A DNA stretch of 64,000 nt from Candidatus Pedobacter colombiensis (GTDB lineage: Bacteria > Bacteroidota > Bacteroidia > Sphingobacteriales > Sphingobacteriaceae): positions 744,001 through 808,000 of the forward strand of contig CP119313.1 of assembly GCA_029202485.1 (NCBI GenBank). The letters run 5' to 3'. The translations under genes were made by a program, and so were the position numbers. Each line of letters begins with the position of its first letter. The stretch's first letter is position 1. Below the pieces are notes generated by a model. The model was not told where the DNA came from. It searched no databases and was given only the letters and a program-made list of their open reading frames with translations. Shown piece after piece: positions 10,501 to 18,918 of this stretch.

Positions 10501-10827
10501 GGTGATGAAACTGATATGCCAAGAGCATTGTATGGTGTTGGTTATAACTGGCTGGGTTCCGATCGATATGTAGAAGATGCTTCTTTTATCCGTTTGAGCT
10601 CCGTTACAGTGAGATATAATGTCACACAACGGATTTTGAAACGCTTTAATATGAAAAGTGCCAGTATTTATTTGACTGGCCAGAATTTATATACCTGGAC
10701 AAAATATACCGGCCAGGATCCGGATCATTCTTCCAGTGGTAGCAGTAATCCTTTTTCTTACGCAACGGATGGTTCTCTTACTCCACCTTCCAAAACATTT
10801 ACATTAGGTGCAGCCGTTGGATTTTAA
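7522..10827 (+). CDS. SusC-like TonB-dependent transporter A1
   Basis: A full-length 1101-residue SusC-family transporter. The signal peptide ends in SLHA before Gln28. A carboxypeptidase-regulatory-like domain (about 32-117; VRGKVTDKKDKLGVIGASV) leads to LDEVVLTGKR, and the plug domain (about 138-260) shows LAGRLSGVDFGTTSGDPG, IRIRGTSSITGSAEPLIVLDG and LKDAASTAVWGSRAANGV. The barrel carries an EF-hand-like DINHDGNIDEKD insertion and ends ...FTLGAAVGF. It should pair with the SusD 11 nt downstream (10839). It is clearly paralogous to the SusC at 48004: the plug motif SGDPGAGMSIRIRGTSS is identical in both, and so are long stretches of the C-terminal barrel. Substrate is inferred to be pectic oligosaccharide from the neighbouring enzymes. 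Confidence 0.96.
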   Translation: MKTFLYRSFCLFALTILVLGHSASLHAQQVVTVRGKVTDKKDKLGVIGASVIEVDQNKRTITGVSTDINGNFAIRISNTKHQLVVSYLSYKTFQAGVIGDRTVINVILEPSSNDLDEVVLTGKRMVNNGTGLNVAERNSTIASASISGKALEELAVSSIDQALAGRLSGVDFGTTSGDPGAGMSIRIRGTSSITGSAEPLIVLDGMPYETEIPADFNFGTADDQGYAQLLNIAPSDIKDITVLKDAASTAVWGSRAANGVLLINTKRGEKGKPVIAYNFKGTMARQPNPIPFLTGDQYSMLIPEAVMNATGLPLDFLGNNGQNKAFQYDPSDAYYYYNYSNNTDWVKLITRTGYTQDHNISMSGGGDKARYYASVGYLGQTGTTLGTDLSRITTKINLDYIVSSKLRFKTDLTYTHVDNNLNYSNSLRGIAFSKMPNMAPYEYDEYGNRTTAYFSPLSNIQGTFSINEKGEIKGTYNPLAMANEGASHLLGERITPKFNLQYDISSVLFSTVDVQFDINNTKSKTFLPQIATGQPSTETSVNRASDADGDSYNIQSKINLIYRPNLKNEKHNFQGLMSFQTNDTKSASYTVTTSNTASSELQDPSNPSVTNGTGLSLKSDQSQSRSVGLLLQGQYGFLDRYLINVNGRVDGNSKFSPDNRFGFFPGISTRWRISGESFMKKYTFIEDFSLRLSYGASGKAPGSNYAYFNNYTPFGWSYAGKPAVYPSNIGLAHLKWETVIGKNLGFNLWLFSSRIKIDAEIYQNTTKDMFYKDLKIAGTSGYSKIDMNIGTMNNDGWEIGINTTPIKTKRLIVGFDFNIARNVNSLQSISDFYPRESSIGLPGLGKYKSFLLLGNPFGSYYGFKYKGVYKDLDATIARDEKGNPIIGPNGQTVYMRYNYPTVDYTFQPGDAIYEDINHDGNIDEKDMVYLGNSVPKFTGGFGPSVTFNGNFKIQAFFSYRYGYDIVNIGKIATTNMYGVNNQSTAVLRRWRNPGDETDMPRALYGVGYNWLGSDRYVEDASFIRLSSVTVRYNVTQRILKRFNMKSASIYLTGQNLYTWTKYTGQDPDHSSSGSSNPFSYATDGSLTPPSKTFTLGAAVGF

Positions 10828-10838
10828 AATCATTTGAT

Positions 10839-12389
10839 ATGAACAGAAACATTAAACATACAATATTGGCTTTGATGACACTCATCAGCGTTCTTGGAAC
10901 TTCATGCAAAAAATGGCTTGACCTGCAGCCGCAGGATGGCTTAATCCGTGAGAAGTACTGGCAAACAAAGGAGCAATTAGATGCTGCGGTAATGGGGTGC
11001 TATGCTTCCCTGTTAGGAGGAAGCACAGTTCCACTGGCCAAATATCTTTTTATCTGGGGAGAGCTTCGTGGAGATATGGTGGTGCCAGGATTGGATATTT
11101 TATCTGATGATGATGAAGCCATTTTAGGTGCTACGCAAAAAGATGAATTTGATATTATGCGAACTCAAATAGCATCTACCAATAGTTTTGTAAATTGGGA
11201 AGCAGTCTATAAAACCATCAACTATTGCAATACAGTAATCAAGTTCGGCCCTGATGTAATCAATAAGGATAAAACTTTAACAAAAGTTGCCTTAAACGCT
11301 TATCTCGCCGAAGCCCATTCCCTGCGTGGCTTATTGTACTTTTATCTATTACGTTCCTTTGGTGAAGTACCACTTAAATTGGAGCCAACCTATGACGATT
11401 CGCAGGTAGGAGCCATTGCAAAGAAAAGTAAAGAAGAAGTGTATCAGCAGGTAATTGCTGATCTGACCTTTGGTGTAGAAAATGGACAGGTTACTTTTGG
11501 CAATATGATGGAGGATAGAGGTCGTATGACTAAGTTTTCTGCCTATGCTGCACTTGCAGATGCTTACTTATGGAATGAAGAATATCAAAAAAGTATTGAT
11601 GCCTGTAACAAGGTAATTGAATCTGGTAAATATCAATTGCTGCCGCAAGGTACCTCACAATCTGATTTTTATACCAATGTATTCCTGAATGGTAATTCTG
11701 TGGAAAGTATTTTTGAGTTTCAGTTTGATAATCAAAAGCTGAATCCTTTTTGGCCAATGTTTGGTCTAGGAAGAGAAGTTAGAGCTGCCGACTGGATTTC
11801 GGAAGGTGGACTTTTTGGAACTGATGCTTTCGATTCTAAGAACATAGACATCCGCGGGAACAATACATCCATGCTAGAGTCAAACTCAAGTATTTGTAAA
11901 TATACCAACTTCAGAACCTCAGCCACATCTTATGCGCATTGGTTTGTTTATCGTTTTTCGGATGTGCTGTTAATGAAAGCAGAGGCACTAACCTGGCTGT
12001 CACCCGGAAATACAACGAATGCAGCAGAAGCGATTGCACTGGTTGAGAAAATTAGAACTGCACGTCATGCTTTGTATGTCGTAGGCGATAAAACCATTGA
12101 TAAGCCAGATCCGGCAATTACAGAAAACGTTTCGCAATATATACTCAACGAACGCGCACGGGAGTTTGCATTTGAAGGAAAGCGTTGGTATGATATCCTG
12201 AGAAATGCAAAAAGAAACAATTACGCCAATGAAAAGCTATTGCTGGATATAGTTTCTGCAAGTGCAGACCCCAGAAAGCAACAAACGATTATAAACAAGT
12301 ATAAGGATCATAGGAGCCATTATTTTCCGATCTATTCTTATGAATTGCAGACAAATAAAGCCTTGGTTCAAAATCCATTTTATCCATAA
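10839..12389 (+). CDS. SusD/RagB-family lipoprotein A1
   Basis: A 516-residue SusD-family lipoprotein, partner of the SusC just upstream. The signal peptide ends in LGTSC (Cys23), followed by KKWLDLQPQDGLIREKYW. Family signatures are LAEAHSLRGLLYFYLLRSFGEVP in the TPR-like part, YAHWFVYRFSDVLLMKAEALTW, and the C-terminal NERAREFAFEGKRWYDILRN. It is paralogous to the SusD at 51301, which has the same KKWLTLKPQDG start and the same EFSFEGKRWYDILRNAKR ending. It is expected to close over the SusC barrel at the cell surface and bind glycan. Confidence 0.96.
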   Translation: MNRNIKHTILALMTLISVLGTSCKKWLDLQPQDGLIREKYWQTKEQLDAAVMGCYASLLGGSTVPLAKYLFIWGELRGDMVVPGLDILSDDDEAILGATQKDEFDIMRTQIASTNSFVNWEAVYKTINYCNTVIKFGPDVINKDKTLTKVALNAYLAEAHSLRGLLYFYLLRSFGEVPLKLEPTYDDSQVGAIAKKSKEEVYQQVIADLTFGVENGQVTFGNMMEDRGRMTKFSAYAALADAYLWNEEYQKSIDACNKVIESGKYQLLPQGTSQSDFYTNVFLNGNSVESIFEFQFDNQKLNPFWPMFGLGREVRAADWISEGGLFGTDAFDSKNIDIRGNNTSMLESNSSICKYTNFRTSATSYAHWFVYRFSDVLLMKAEALTWLSPGNTTNAAEAIALVEKIRTARHALYVVGDKTIDKPDPAITENVSQYILNERAREFAFEGKRWYDILRNAKRNNYANEKLLLDIVSASADPRKQQTIINKYKDHRSHYFPIYSYELQTNKALVQNPFYP

Positions 12390-12413
12390 ACTGCTAACCA
12401 AAAATATAAAGTT

Positions 12414-14129
12414 ATGAAACGGAATGTTAAAATAATGTTATTGGGCTTACTGAGTTCCTTGCTATGTCTTTGGGCTTGTCGTAAAAATACCTTAGTACAT
12501 GGCACATCTAACGTTGTAAATATGACTACTTATCTGAAAAATAATCCGGCTAATTTTTCAGAATTATCAAAGATTTTAGATATATCGGGCACAGCCTCAT
12601 TTTTGAATGCTTATGGCTCTTATACCTTATTTGCACCTACCAATGATGCCATTAAGGCTTATTTACAGGATAAGGGTAAGGCTGTAGTAGAAGATATCAG
12701 TGCTGCAGACTGGAAGAATTTCGTGCGCTTTCATTTGCTGGCAGACTCTATCCCAACAGCTAGATTTACTGATGGTAAATTATTTGACCTAACCATGTTT
12801 GGTCAGTATCTGACCACCTCATCAGAGAATACAGGTGGGGTAACAAGGATCAGGATTAACCGCCAGGCCAATGTTGTGCAACCTAATATATCAGTAGGGA
12901 ATGGGTTAATTCATAGCATTGACCACGCGTTGACACCTGCATCGCTAAGTTTAGCGCAAACTATTGAGGCAAACCCCGACTATGCTATTTTTACTCAGGC
13001 CCTAAAGGCAACAGGCTTATATGAAAAATTAAACATTTTACCTGCCAACAATCCTGTAGAAAAACAAAAATGGTTGACTGTAATTCCTGAAAGTGATGTA
13101 ACATTGAAAGCTGCGGGAATAAATTCTTATGAGCAGTTGAAAACTAAGTATTCCAATACCGGGAATCCTAAGCTGGTAACAGATAGCCTACATTTATTTT
13201 TGGATTACCATATTTTATATGATGCCAAATATCTGGCTGATATCATTACTGCCAGCGCGCACAATACCTTAGCGCCATTGGAAGTGCTGACTTCCAAATT
13301 ATCAGGTCAAACAGTACTCATGAACGATGATACTTTTAATGGAATACATGAGCAAGGTTTTTCTTTGGTTAGAACTAAAAGTGATATCACGGCAACGAAT
13401 GGGGTAGTACATGAGGCGTCGGCGCATTTCGCTATTAAACTACGCTTTCCGTTCCGGGTTGATTTCGATGTGTGTGCTTTCCCGGAAATGATTAAGAATA
13501 CAGAATATTATAAAAAGAATTCTTACGAGTTTACCAATACTGAAGCTGCGGCGCTTACTGAAATTAAGTTCTCTGGAAATGAGAAATTATTGACTTACAG
13601 ATATGGTAGCGCAGGAACATCAAATACTTCTTACAATAGGGATATTTTAATAGTTCCTTTAGCACCAGCTGGTAACAGCTCAAGTTCCTCCAGGGCATCC
13701 TGGGTAGAGTTCAGAACCCCATTGCTGATCAAAGGCCGTTATAAGGTGTGGATAGGTTATTATACACAAACTCAAAGTAGCACTCCTGCAGAAGTTGCAG
13801 CCAGTATAGGTTTTGATGGCACGGATGATCGGGCTCCTCTTTCCAATGCAAGGACTTTAAACTTCGGTGTGAAACGTCCAGGGCTTAACTCTGATGTAGA
13901 GGAAGCCATAGGGTTTAAAACCTATATGGCCAACACGGTAGGTTCACAAGTAGCAAGAATGATGGGGATCGTAGATATTGATCAAACCGGACGTTATTGG
14001 TTAAGATTGACGGCTATCGGTGGAAATCAGGATTACAACAACATTGACATGATCCAGTTTATACCAATTAATGATGACCAGCAGTACTGGAAATACAACG
14101 TGGATGGATCTTTAATTTTAAGACCATGA
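12414..14129 (+). CDS. FAS1-domain lipoprotein with C-terminal CBM6-like jelly-roll (A)
   Basis: A 571-residue lipoprotein (lipobox LWAC, Cys22). Two FAS1 domains are visible: about 35-180 (GSYTLFAPTNDAIKAYL ... NGLIHSIDHAL) and about 185-345 (GINSYEQLKTKYS ... NGVVHEASAHFAIK). The last 220 residues look like a beta-sandwich: KGRYKVWIGYYTQ, a late ...GRYWLRLTAIGG strand and the closing NIDMIQFIPIND. Those strands resemble carbohydrate-binding jelly-rolls of the CBM6 type; this is pattern recognition, not a database hit. Its position directly after a SusCD pair is where SusE/SusF-like surface glycan-binding proteins usually sit, so a glycan-binding role is inferred. The paralogue is at 52807. 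Confidence 0.85.
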   Translation: MKRNVKIMLLGLLSSLLCLWACRKNTLVHGTSNVVNMTTYLKNNPANFSELSKILDISGTASFLNAYGSYTLFAPTNDAIKAYLQDKGKAVVEDISAADWKNFVRFHLLADSIPTARFTDGKLFDLTMFGQYLTTSSENTGGVTRIRINRQANVVQPNISVGNGLIHSIDHALTPASLSLAQTIEANPDYAIFTQALKATGLYEKLNILPANNPVEKQKWLTVIPESDVTLKAAGINSYEQLKTKYSNTGNPKLVTDSLHLFLDYHILYDAKYLADIITASAHNTLAPLEVLTSKLSGQTVLMNDDTFNGIHEQGFSLVRTKSDITATNGVVHEASAHFAIKLRFPFRVDFDVCAFPEMIKNTEYYKKNSYEFTNTEAAALTEIKFSGNEKLLTYRYGSAGTSNTSYNRDILIVPLAPAGNSSSSSRASWVEFRTPLLIKGRYKVWIGYYTQTQSSTPAEVAASIGFDGTDDRAPLSNARTLNFGVKRPGLNSDVEEAIGFKTYMANTVGSQVARMMGIVDIDQTGRYWLRLTAIGGNQDYNNIDMIQFIPINDDQQYWKYNVDGSLILRP

Positions 14130-14177
14130 CCAGTATAAAGACAGACGAAATTTTTAAATATTATACCATCTGAAAAA

Positions 14178-15680
14178 ATGACCAAATTTAAAACCATATA
14201 TCTCATTTTAGCATTTCTGTTAGCCGGTATCCTCTTTGTCGGCTGCAAAGATTCCTGGAAAAACCACAATGAGCTGAACATTGCCAGGCTTGATCAAACG
14301 CTTTTTGAGCAGATCAGTTCAGATGCTACCCTTAGTACTTTTACTGCTTACCTGGTTAAAACAGGTTACGATGACTTATTGAAATCGTCGAAGGCATTTA
14401 CAGTATGGGCACCAAATAATGAGGCGCTAAAAAGCCTGGATGCAGCCATCGTGAATGATACAGCAGCGTTGAAACGCTTTGTTGGAAACTATATCTCCAA
14501 TCAAAGCTACTTTACTACCAATGCAAAACCTTCGCTGATGATTAGAATGTTCAATGGTAAAAACATCACTTTTACCAAGACAACATTCGAAGATGCCAGT
14601 ATTATCCATGCCGATGTTTATGTGAAAAACGGTGTTTTGCATGTTATAAATGCGGCACCTATGCCAAAACCCAATGCCTGGGAATTTCTACAAACCACTG
14701 CGGCCGGCAGTCTGCAATTCAATTTCATTAAGGGATTGGAACATTTGGAAATAGACACGAGTAAAGGGGTTCTTTTATACAAAGATCCGGTAACGAAAAA
14801 AGGTGTTTACCAGGATGGAACTATTTTTAAAGTACTTAAAAATACATACTTTCAGCGCATTTCAAATATCAGCAGTGAAGACAGTTTAATAACCTATGTG
14901 ATTTTGAATAATACGGCTTTCAATGTCGAAAAAGCGAAATTGACTACTTATAACAAACATTTCAATCCGCTTTATGCTGATACATTGACCAGGTGGAGTG
15001 TGGTTAGAGACCTGGTGGTAAATAAGGTTTACAAGATCGATGAGTTGCCAGATTCTATGACCACCGTTACCGGAGTAAAGATTCACCTTGATAAAGGTGC
15101 CATTGTGGAAACACGTCAGCTAAGTAACGGGATTGCCTATGTAGTAAACAGCATTAGCTATAAGCTGATGGAAAATAAGATTCCTACGGTGATGATACAG
15201 GGTGAGCAGCCAGATTCATTGCGCGTATCAGGTAGTACTCAAATCAGGATTAAAGTAGACCCTTCGGGCAAGCGCTTTACAGATATGCAAACCGGAAGTA
15301 TTACTTCCAGCCCAAGCCCACTTTACTATTTCAGGTATAAATCCATTGTGAACTCCGTAAAATACGAAGTTTACTGGAGGGCAATAAATGATATCCTGAC
15401 CGTGCCGCTGGATATGAAAGTAGATTTTAATACCACCAGATCTTTTGGTTCTGGAGTGATCACGCTGCCAACAGTAGGTTACCATACAGTTCCTTCTATT
15501 ATTGGTTTAGACCAAACTTCGCAAGCTTATAAAGATGCCTATAAAGAAGTGTACCTCGGAACCTATACGGCCGATAATTACGGAACCCTGTATACGTTTT
15601 TAGCATCATCATTAGGAGCAGCTAGCGCAACACCTACAGCGCTAACATTAGATTATATTAAATTAAAACCAGTTAACTAA
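14178..15680 (+). CDS. FAS1-domain lipoprotein with C-terminal beta-sandwich (A)
   Basis: A 500-residue lipoprotein (lipobox LFVGC, Cys23, followed by KDSW). The first FAS1 domain (about 30-165) has FTAYLVKTGYDDLLKSSK, TVWAPNNEAL and NGVLHVINA. A second, more divergent one covers about 170-335 (LITYVILNNTAF ... GIAYVVNSISYKL). The C-terminal part (about 340-500) is strand-rich and ends LTLDYIKLKPVN, like the last strand of CBM6-type lectins. It lies between one SusCD pair and the next, 48 nt after the preceding FAS1 gene and 17 nt before the following SusC. The paralogue is at 54559. Function is unknown beyond probable surface ligand binding. Confidence 0.83.
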   Translation: MTKFKTIYLILAFLLAGILFVGCKDSWKNHNELNIARLDQTLFEQISSDATLSTFTAYLVKTGYDDLLKSSKAFTVWAPNNEALKSLDAAIVNDTAALKRFVGNYISNQSYFTTNAKPSLMIRMFNGKNITFTKTTFEDASIIHADVYVKNGVLHVINAAPMPKPNAWEFLQTTAAGSLQFNFIKGLEHLEIDTSKGVLLYKDPVTKKGVYQDGTIFKVLKNTYFQRISNISSEDSLITYVILNNTAFNVEKAKLTTYNKHFNPLYADTLTRWSVVRDLVVNKVYKIDELPDSMTTVTGVKIHLDKGAIVETRQLSNGIAYVVNSISYKLMENKIPTVMIQGEQPDSLRVSGSTQIRIKVDPSGKRFTDMQTGSITSSPSPLYYFRYKSIVNSVKYEVYWRAINDILTVPLDMKVDFNTTRSFGSGVITLPTVGYHTVPSIIGLDQTSQAYKDAYKEVYLGTYTADNYGTLYTFLASSLGAASATPTALTLDYIKLKPVN

Positions 15681-15697
15681 GTCCTCAAAAGAACCTT

Positions 15698-18600
15698 ATG
15701 CATATATATATAAAAACGGTAATAAACAGGATCTTGCCGTGCTTACTGTTCCTTGCAATTTGTAACCCTTTGTTGGCTCAGGAAACAGATTCTCTAAGTA
15801 CAACGAAAATAGTGATCAATAGGAGAGCCACAGGCCCACAAGCTACAGGGGTGGTTACTGATGCAGCTACAGGAAAGCCACTACCCGGAATAAACGTCAC
15901 AGTAAAAGGTTATTCAGCAGCACTTACCGATGAAAAAGGAAATTATAAAATCAGTGTGCCGGATTATCGCGCGGTGCTGGTCATCTCTGGCGCAGGGTAT
16001 CAAAGTAAAGAGGAAGCGCTTAAAGGACGTAAATCTGTAACCTCAGCATTATTTGAAGAAAATTTCACTTCGGTATACGATGCCGCTGTACTTCCTTTTG
16101 GAACGGTATTGAAGAATAGAACCCCATTTGCAGTAGCTACTGTTAATCCTAACGGGACCTGGGAGCGTGCCAATGAAACACCGGACTCTTACCTGCAGGG
16201 AAAGATTGCTGGTCTGGAAGTCATCAGAAGATCAGGAACACCAGATATAGGTGCTGATTTATACCTGCGGGGCTATAATTCCCTATATGCTACCAATCAG
16301 CCACTGGTAATTGTGGATGGAGTAATTTATGATATAGATTCTTATGGCAGTTCCATCATTTCCGGACATCAAACCAATCGGTTGGCTAACATTGATATCA
16401 AAGATATCGACAACGTCACGGTAATTAAAGACGGGGCTTCCATGTACGGAACCCGTGGTGCAAACGGTGTTGTACTCATCACAACGGGTCGCGCAAAAGA
16501 TGTGGCAACCCGCCTTGATTTCTCTGCTTATGGTGGCTACAATGGTACCGTAAGTAATCTGCCGGTAATGCAGGCCGACAACTACCGTATTTTCTTATCA
16601 GATTTACTGAAAACGAAACCTGGTATGACAGATGCTTTGATCAAAGAATTGCCATATATGAATGATGGTCCGAGTCCTAATTATTATGCCTATCATCAGA
16701 ATACCAACTGGCAGGACAAGGTAATCAGCAATGGCATTAGTCAAAACTATTATTTGAAAGTGACCGGTGGTGACGATGTTGCTACCTATGCACTGTCACT
16801 AGGATATTTGAACAATGAAGGACTTACTGATAAAACCGACTTAACCCGCTATCAGACCAGATTTAATGCCAACCTTAACTTGTCTTCAAAACTTACGGCA
16901 CAAGCCAATCTGGCCTTTACGCGGAGTGAGCAGAATTTAAGAGATCAGGGGCAGGCTTATGCTACCAATCCATTATACCTTGCTTTAGTGAAGTCTCCGT
17001 TTTTATCGGCTAATGAACTTTCCGAAACTGGTATACAATCTCCAAACCTGGCCGATACCGATGTTTTTGGGATCAGCAACCCTAGTGCGGCTATTGAAAA
17101 TGTGCAGGCGCTAAACCGCAATTATCGTTTCTCTGGCTCAGTTGGCTTTACCTATCTTTTTAATAAGACCTTTAAAGCAAATACCATCATCGGTCTTACT
17201 TATGATAAAGTCAGGGAGAATTACTTTAGTCCTCGACTCGGAATCGCATCTGTTTTATTGCCAACGGCCTTAGGATATAACAAAGTCGCAGCGGGTGTAC
17301 AACGTCTGTTTGCAGTAAATACAGATACCTGGATTTCTTACAACAAAGATCTGAGCCGCATAAGTAAGTTGAGTGCCAATTTGGGCTTTAGGTATCAAAG
17401 CAGTAATGCCGAAATAGACAACGGCACAAGTTACAATACGGCAAGTGATGATTTTGTAACCTTAGGTGGTACGCAAAATACATTGAGAATTGTAGGCGGA
17501 TCTTTGGGTAAATGGAATTGGTTAAACACCTATTTTAATGTGAATTATGAAGCCTATAGCAAATACTTTTTATCTTTTAATATCGCTGCAGATGCCTCTT
17601 CACGTTTTGGTCAGCATATTCCAAATGTATTAACCTTAAATGGTATTAAAATGGCAGTTTTACCGTCCATCGCAGGATCATGGTTAATCTCTTCGGAAGA
17701 TTTTATGGCAAACAATCGCTTTGTGGAAAGCTTAAAACTACGGGCCAGTTACGGTTTAACCGGTAACGATGACATCGGGAATTACAATGCTAAAACTTAT
17801 TATGTTTCTCAAAACTTTTTGAACAGACAAGGTTTGGTTAGGGGTAATATTGGCAATACTGCCTTGAAATGGGAAACTAATGCGAAGCTAAATGTTGGTG
17901 TAGATGCTTCATTTTTTAAAGAACGTCTGAATATAAGTGTTGATCTGTATCGCAATAAAATATCCGACATGCTAATTTATGAACCTTTATATACTTCAAC
18001 TGGCTTTAGTTACGCGCTGAGTAATGCCGGGAGTATGGAGAATAGGGGAATAGAGGTGGCAGTAAGCAGTCGTTTAATTAATGCTGGAAATTTGAAATGG
18101 GATATGGGATTAACCTATGCGCTGAACAGAAATAAGATCAGCAGTCTGGGTGGAAATAACAGCCTGATTACGGATTACAGTGGGGCCACCATCATTACCC
18201 AGGTCGGTAAAGCTGCCAACTTATTTTACGGCTATAAAACGAAGGGGGTTTACGAATCAGATGCTGCGGCTACAGCTTCGGGTTTAACCAATAAAACAGC
18301 TGACGGTGCCTTTATTCCTTTCCAGGGTGGAGACATGAAGTTTGTGGATGTAAATGGCGACCATGTAATTGATGAGCAGGATAGACAGGTAATTGGCAAT
18401 CCGAATCCTGAATTCACAGGGTCGTATAGCAATAAGATTACTTACAAACGCTGGTCTTTAGATGCGCTATTCACATTTAGCTATGGGAATGATATTTATA
18501 ACGGACCTCGTGCAGCTTTAGAAAGTATGAAAGGGTTTGAAAATCAAAGTCAGGCTGCAGTAAATCGCTGGAGAACAGACGGACAGGTAACTAATATGCC

Positions 18601-18895
18601 GCGGGCGTCCTGGGGTGATGCTTCCAGAAATTCAAGATTCTCTGACCGCTGGATAGAGGATGGCTCTTACCTTAAATTGAGAACAATCTCTTTGAGCTAT
18701 AATGTACCGGTAAAAGCAGCATTTATCAGATCGGCTACTATTTACGCCATTGCTAATAATGTGTTTACCGCGACTAAATACCTGGGTTATGATCCTGAAT
18801 TTAGTGCAAGTTCCAGTGTGTTTGCCCGTGGGGTAGATATCGGATTAGAACCTGGCTTTAGATCCATGGTGTTAGGTGTAAGAATTGGTTTGTAG
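15698..18895 (+). CDS. SusC-like TonB-dependent transporter A2
   Basis: The second SusC of cassette A, 1065 residues. The signal peptide ends in PLLA before Gln28. The carboxypeptidase-regulatory-like domain (about 48-125) has TGVVTDAATGKPLPGINVTV. The junction VYDAAVLPFGTVL is a degenerate version of the usual LDEVVV region. The plug shows PDSYLQGKIAGLEVIRRSG, DLYLRGYNSLYATNQPLVI and VIKDGASMYGTRGANGVVLI. The barrel has the DVNGDHVIDEQDRQVIGNPNPEF element and ends SMVLGVRIGL. It is more similar to the SusC at 56089 than to the other SusC of its own cassette, so the duplication involved the whole cassette rather than neighbouring SusC genes. Its SusD partner is 23 nt downstream. Confidence 0.95.
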   Translation: MHIYIKTVINRILPCLLFLAICNPLLAQETDSLSTTKIVINRRATGPQATGVVTDAATGKPLPGINVTVKGYSAALTDEKGNYKISVPDYRAVLVISGAGYQSKEEALKGRKSVTSALFEENFTSVYDAAVLPFGTVLKNRTPFAVATVNPNGTWERANETPDSYLQGKIAGLEVIRRSGTPDIGADLYLRGYNSLYATNQPLVIVDGVIYDIDSYGSSIISGHQTNRLANIDIKDIDNVTVIKDGASMYGTRGANGVVLITTGRAKDVATRLDFSAYGGYNGTVSNLPVMQADNYRIFLSDLLKTKPGMTDALIKELPYMNDGPSPNYYAYHQNTNWQDKVISNGISQNYYLKVTGGDDVATYALSLGYLNNEGLTDKTDLTRYQTRFNANLNLSSKLTAQANLAFTRSEQNLRDQGQAYATNPLYLALVKSPFLSANELSETGIQSPNLADTDVFGISNPSAAIENVQALNRNYRFSGSVGFTYLFNKTFKANTIIGLTYDKVRENYFSPRLGIASVLLPTALGYNKVAAGVQRLFAVNTDTWISYNKDLSRISKLSANLGFRYQSSNAEIDNGTSYNTASDDFVTLGGTQNTLRIVGGSLGKWNWLNTYFNVNYEAYSKYFLSFNIAADASSRFGQHIPNVLTLNGIKMAVLPSIAGSWLISSEDFMANNRFVESLKLRASYGLTGNDDIGNYNAKTYYVSQNFLNRQGLVRGNIGNTALKWETNAKLNVGVDASFFKERLNISVDLYRNKISDMLIYEPLYTSTGFSYALSNAGSMENRGIEVAVSSRLINAGNLKWDMGLTYALNRNKISSLGGNNSLITDYSGATIITQVGKAANLFYGYKTKGVYESDAAATASGLTNKTADGAFIPFQGGDMKFVDVNGDHVIDEQDRQVIGNPNPEFTGSYSNKITYKRWSLDALFTFSYGNDIYNGPRAALESMKGFENQSQAAVNRWRTDGQVTNMPRASWGDASRNSRFSDRWIEDGSYLKLRTISLSYNVPVKAAFIRSATIYAIANNVFTATKYLGYDPEFSASSSVFARGVDIGLEPGFRSMVLGVRIGL

Positions 18896-18918
18896 TATAG
18901 AAAAGAAAAAACATTGAT

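Noticed and set aside
10096..10629. A 177-codon open frame on the minus strand.
   Set aside because: It lies entirely inside the SusC at 7522-10827, which has strong domain support, and its translation shows no domain or signal. It is a shadow frame.
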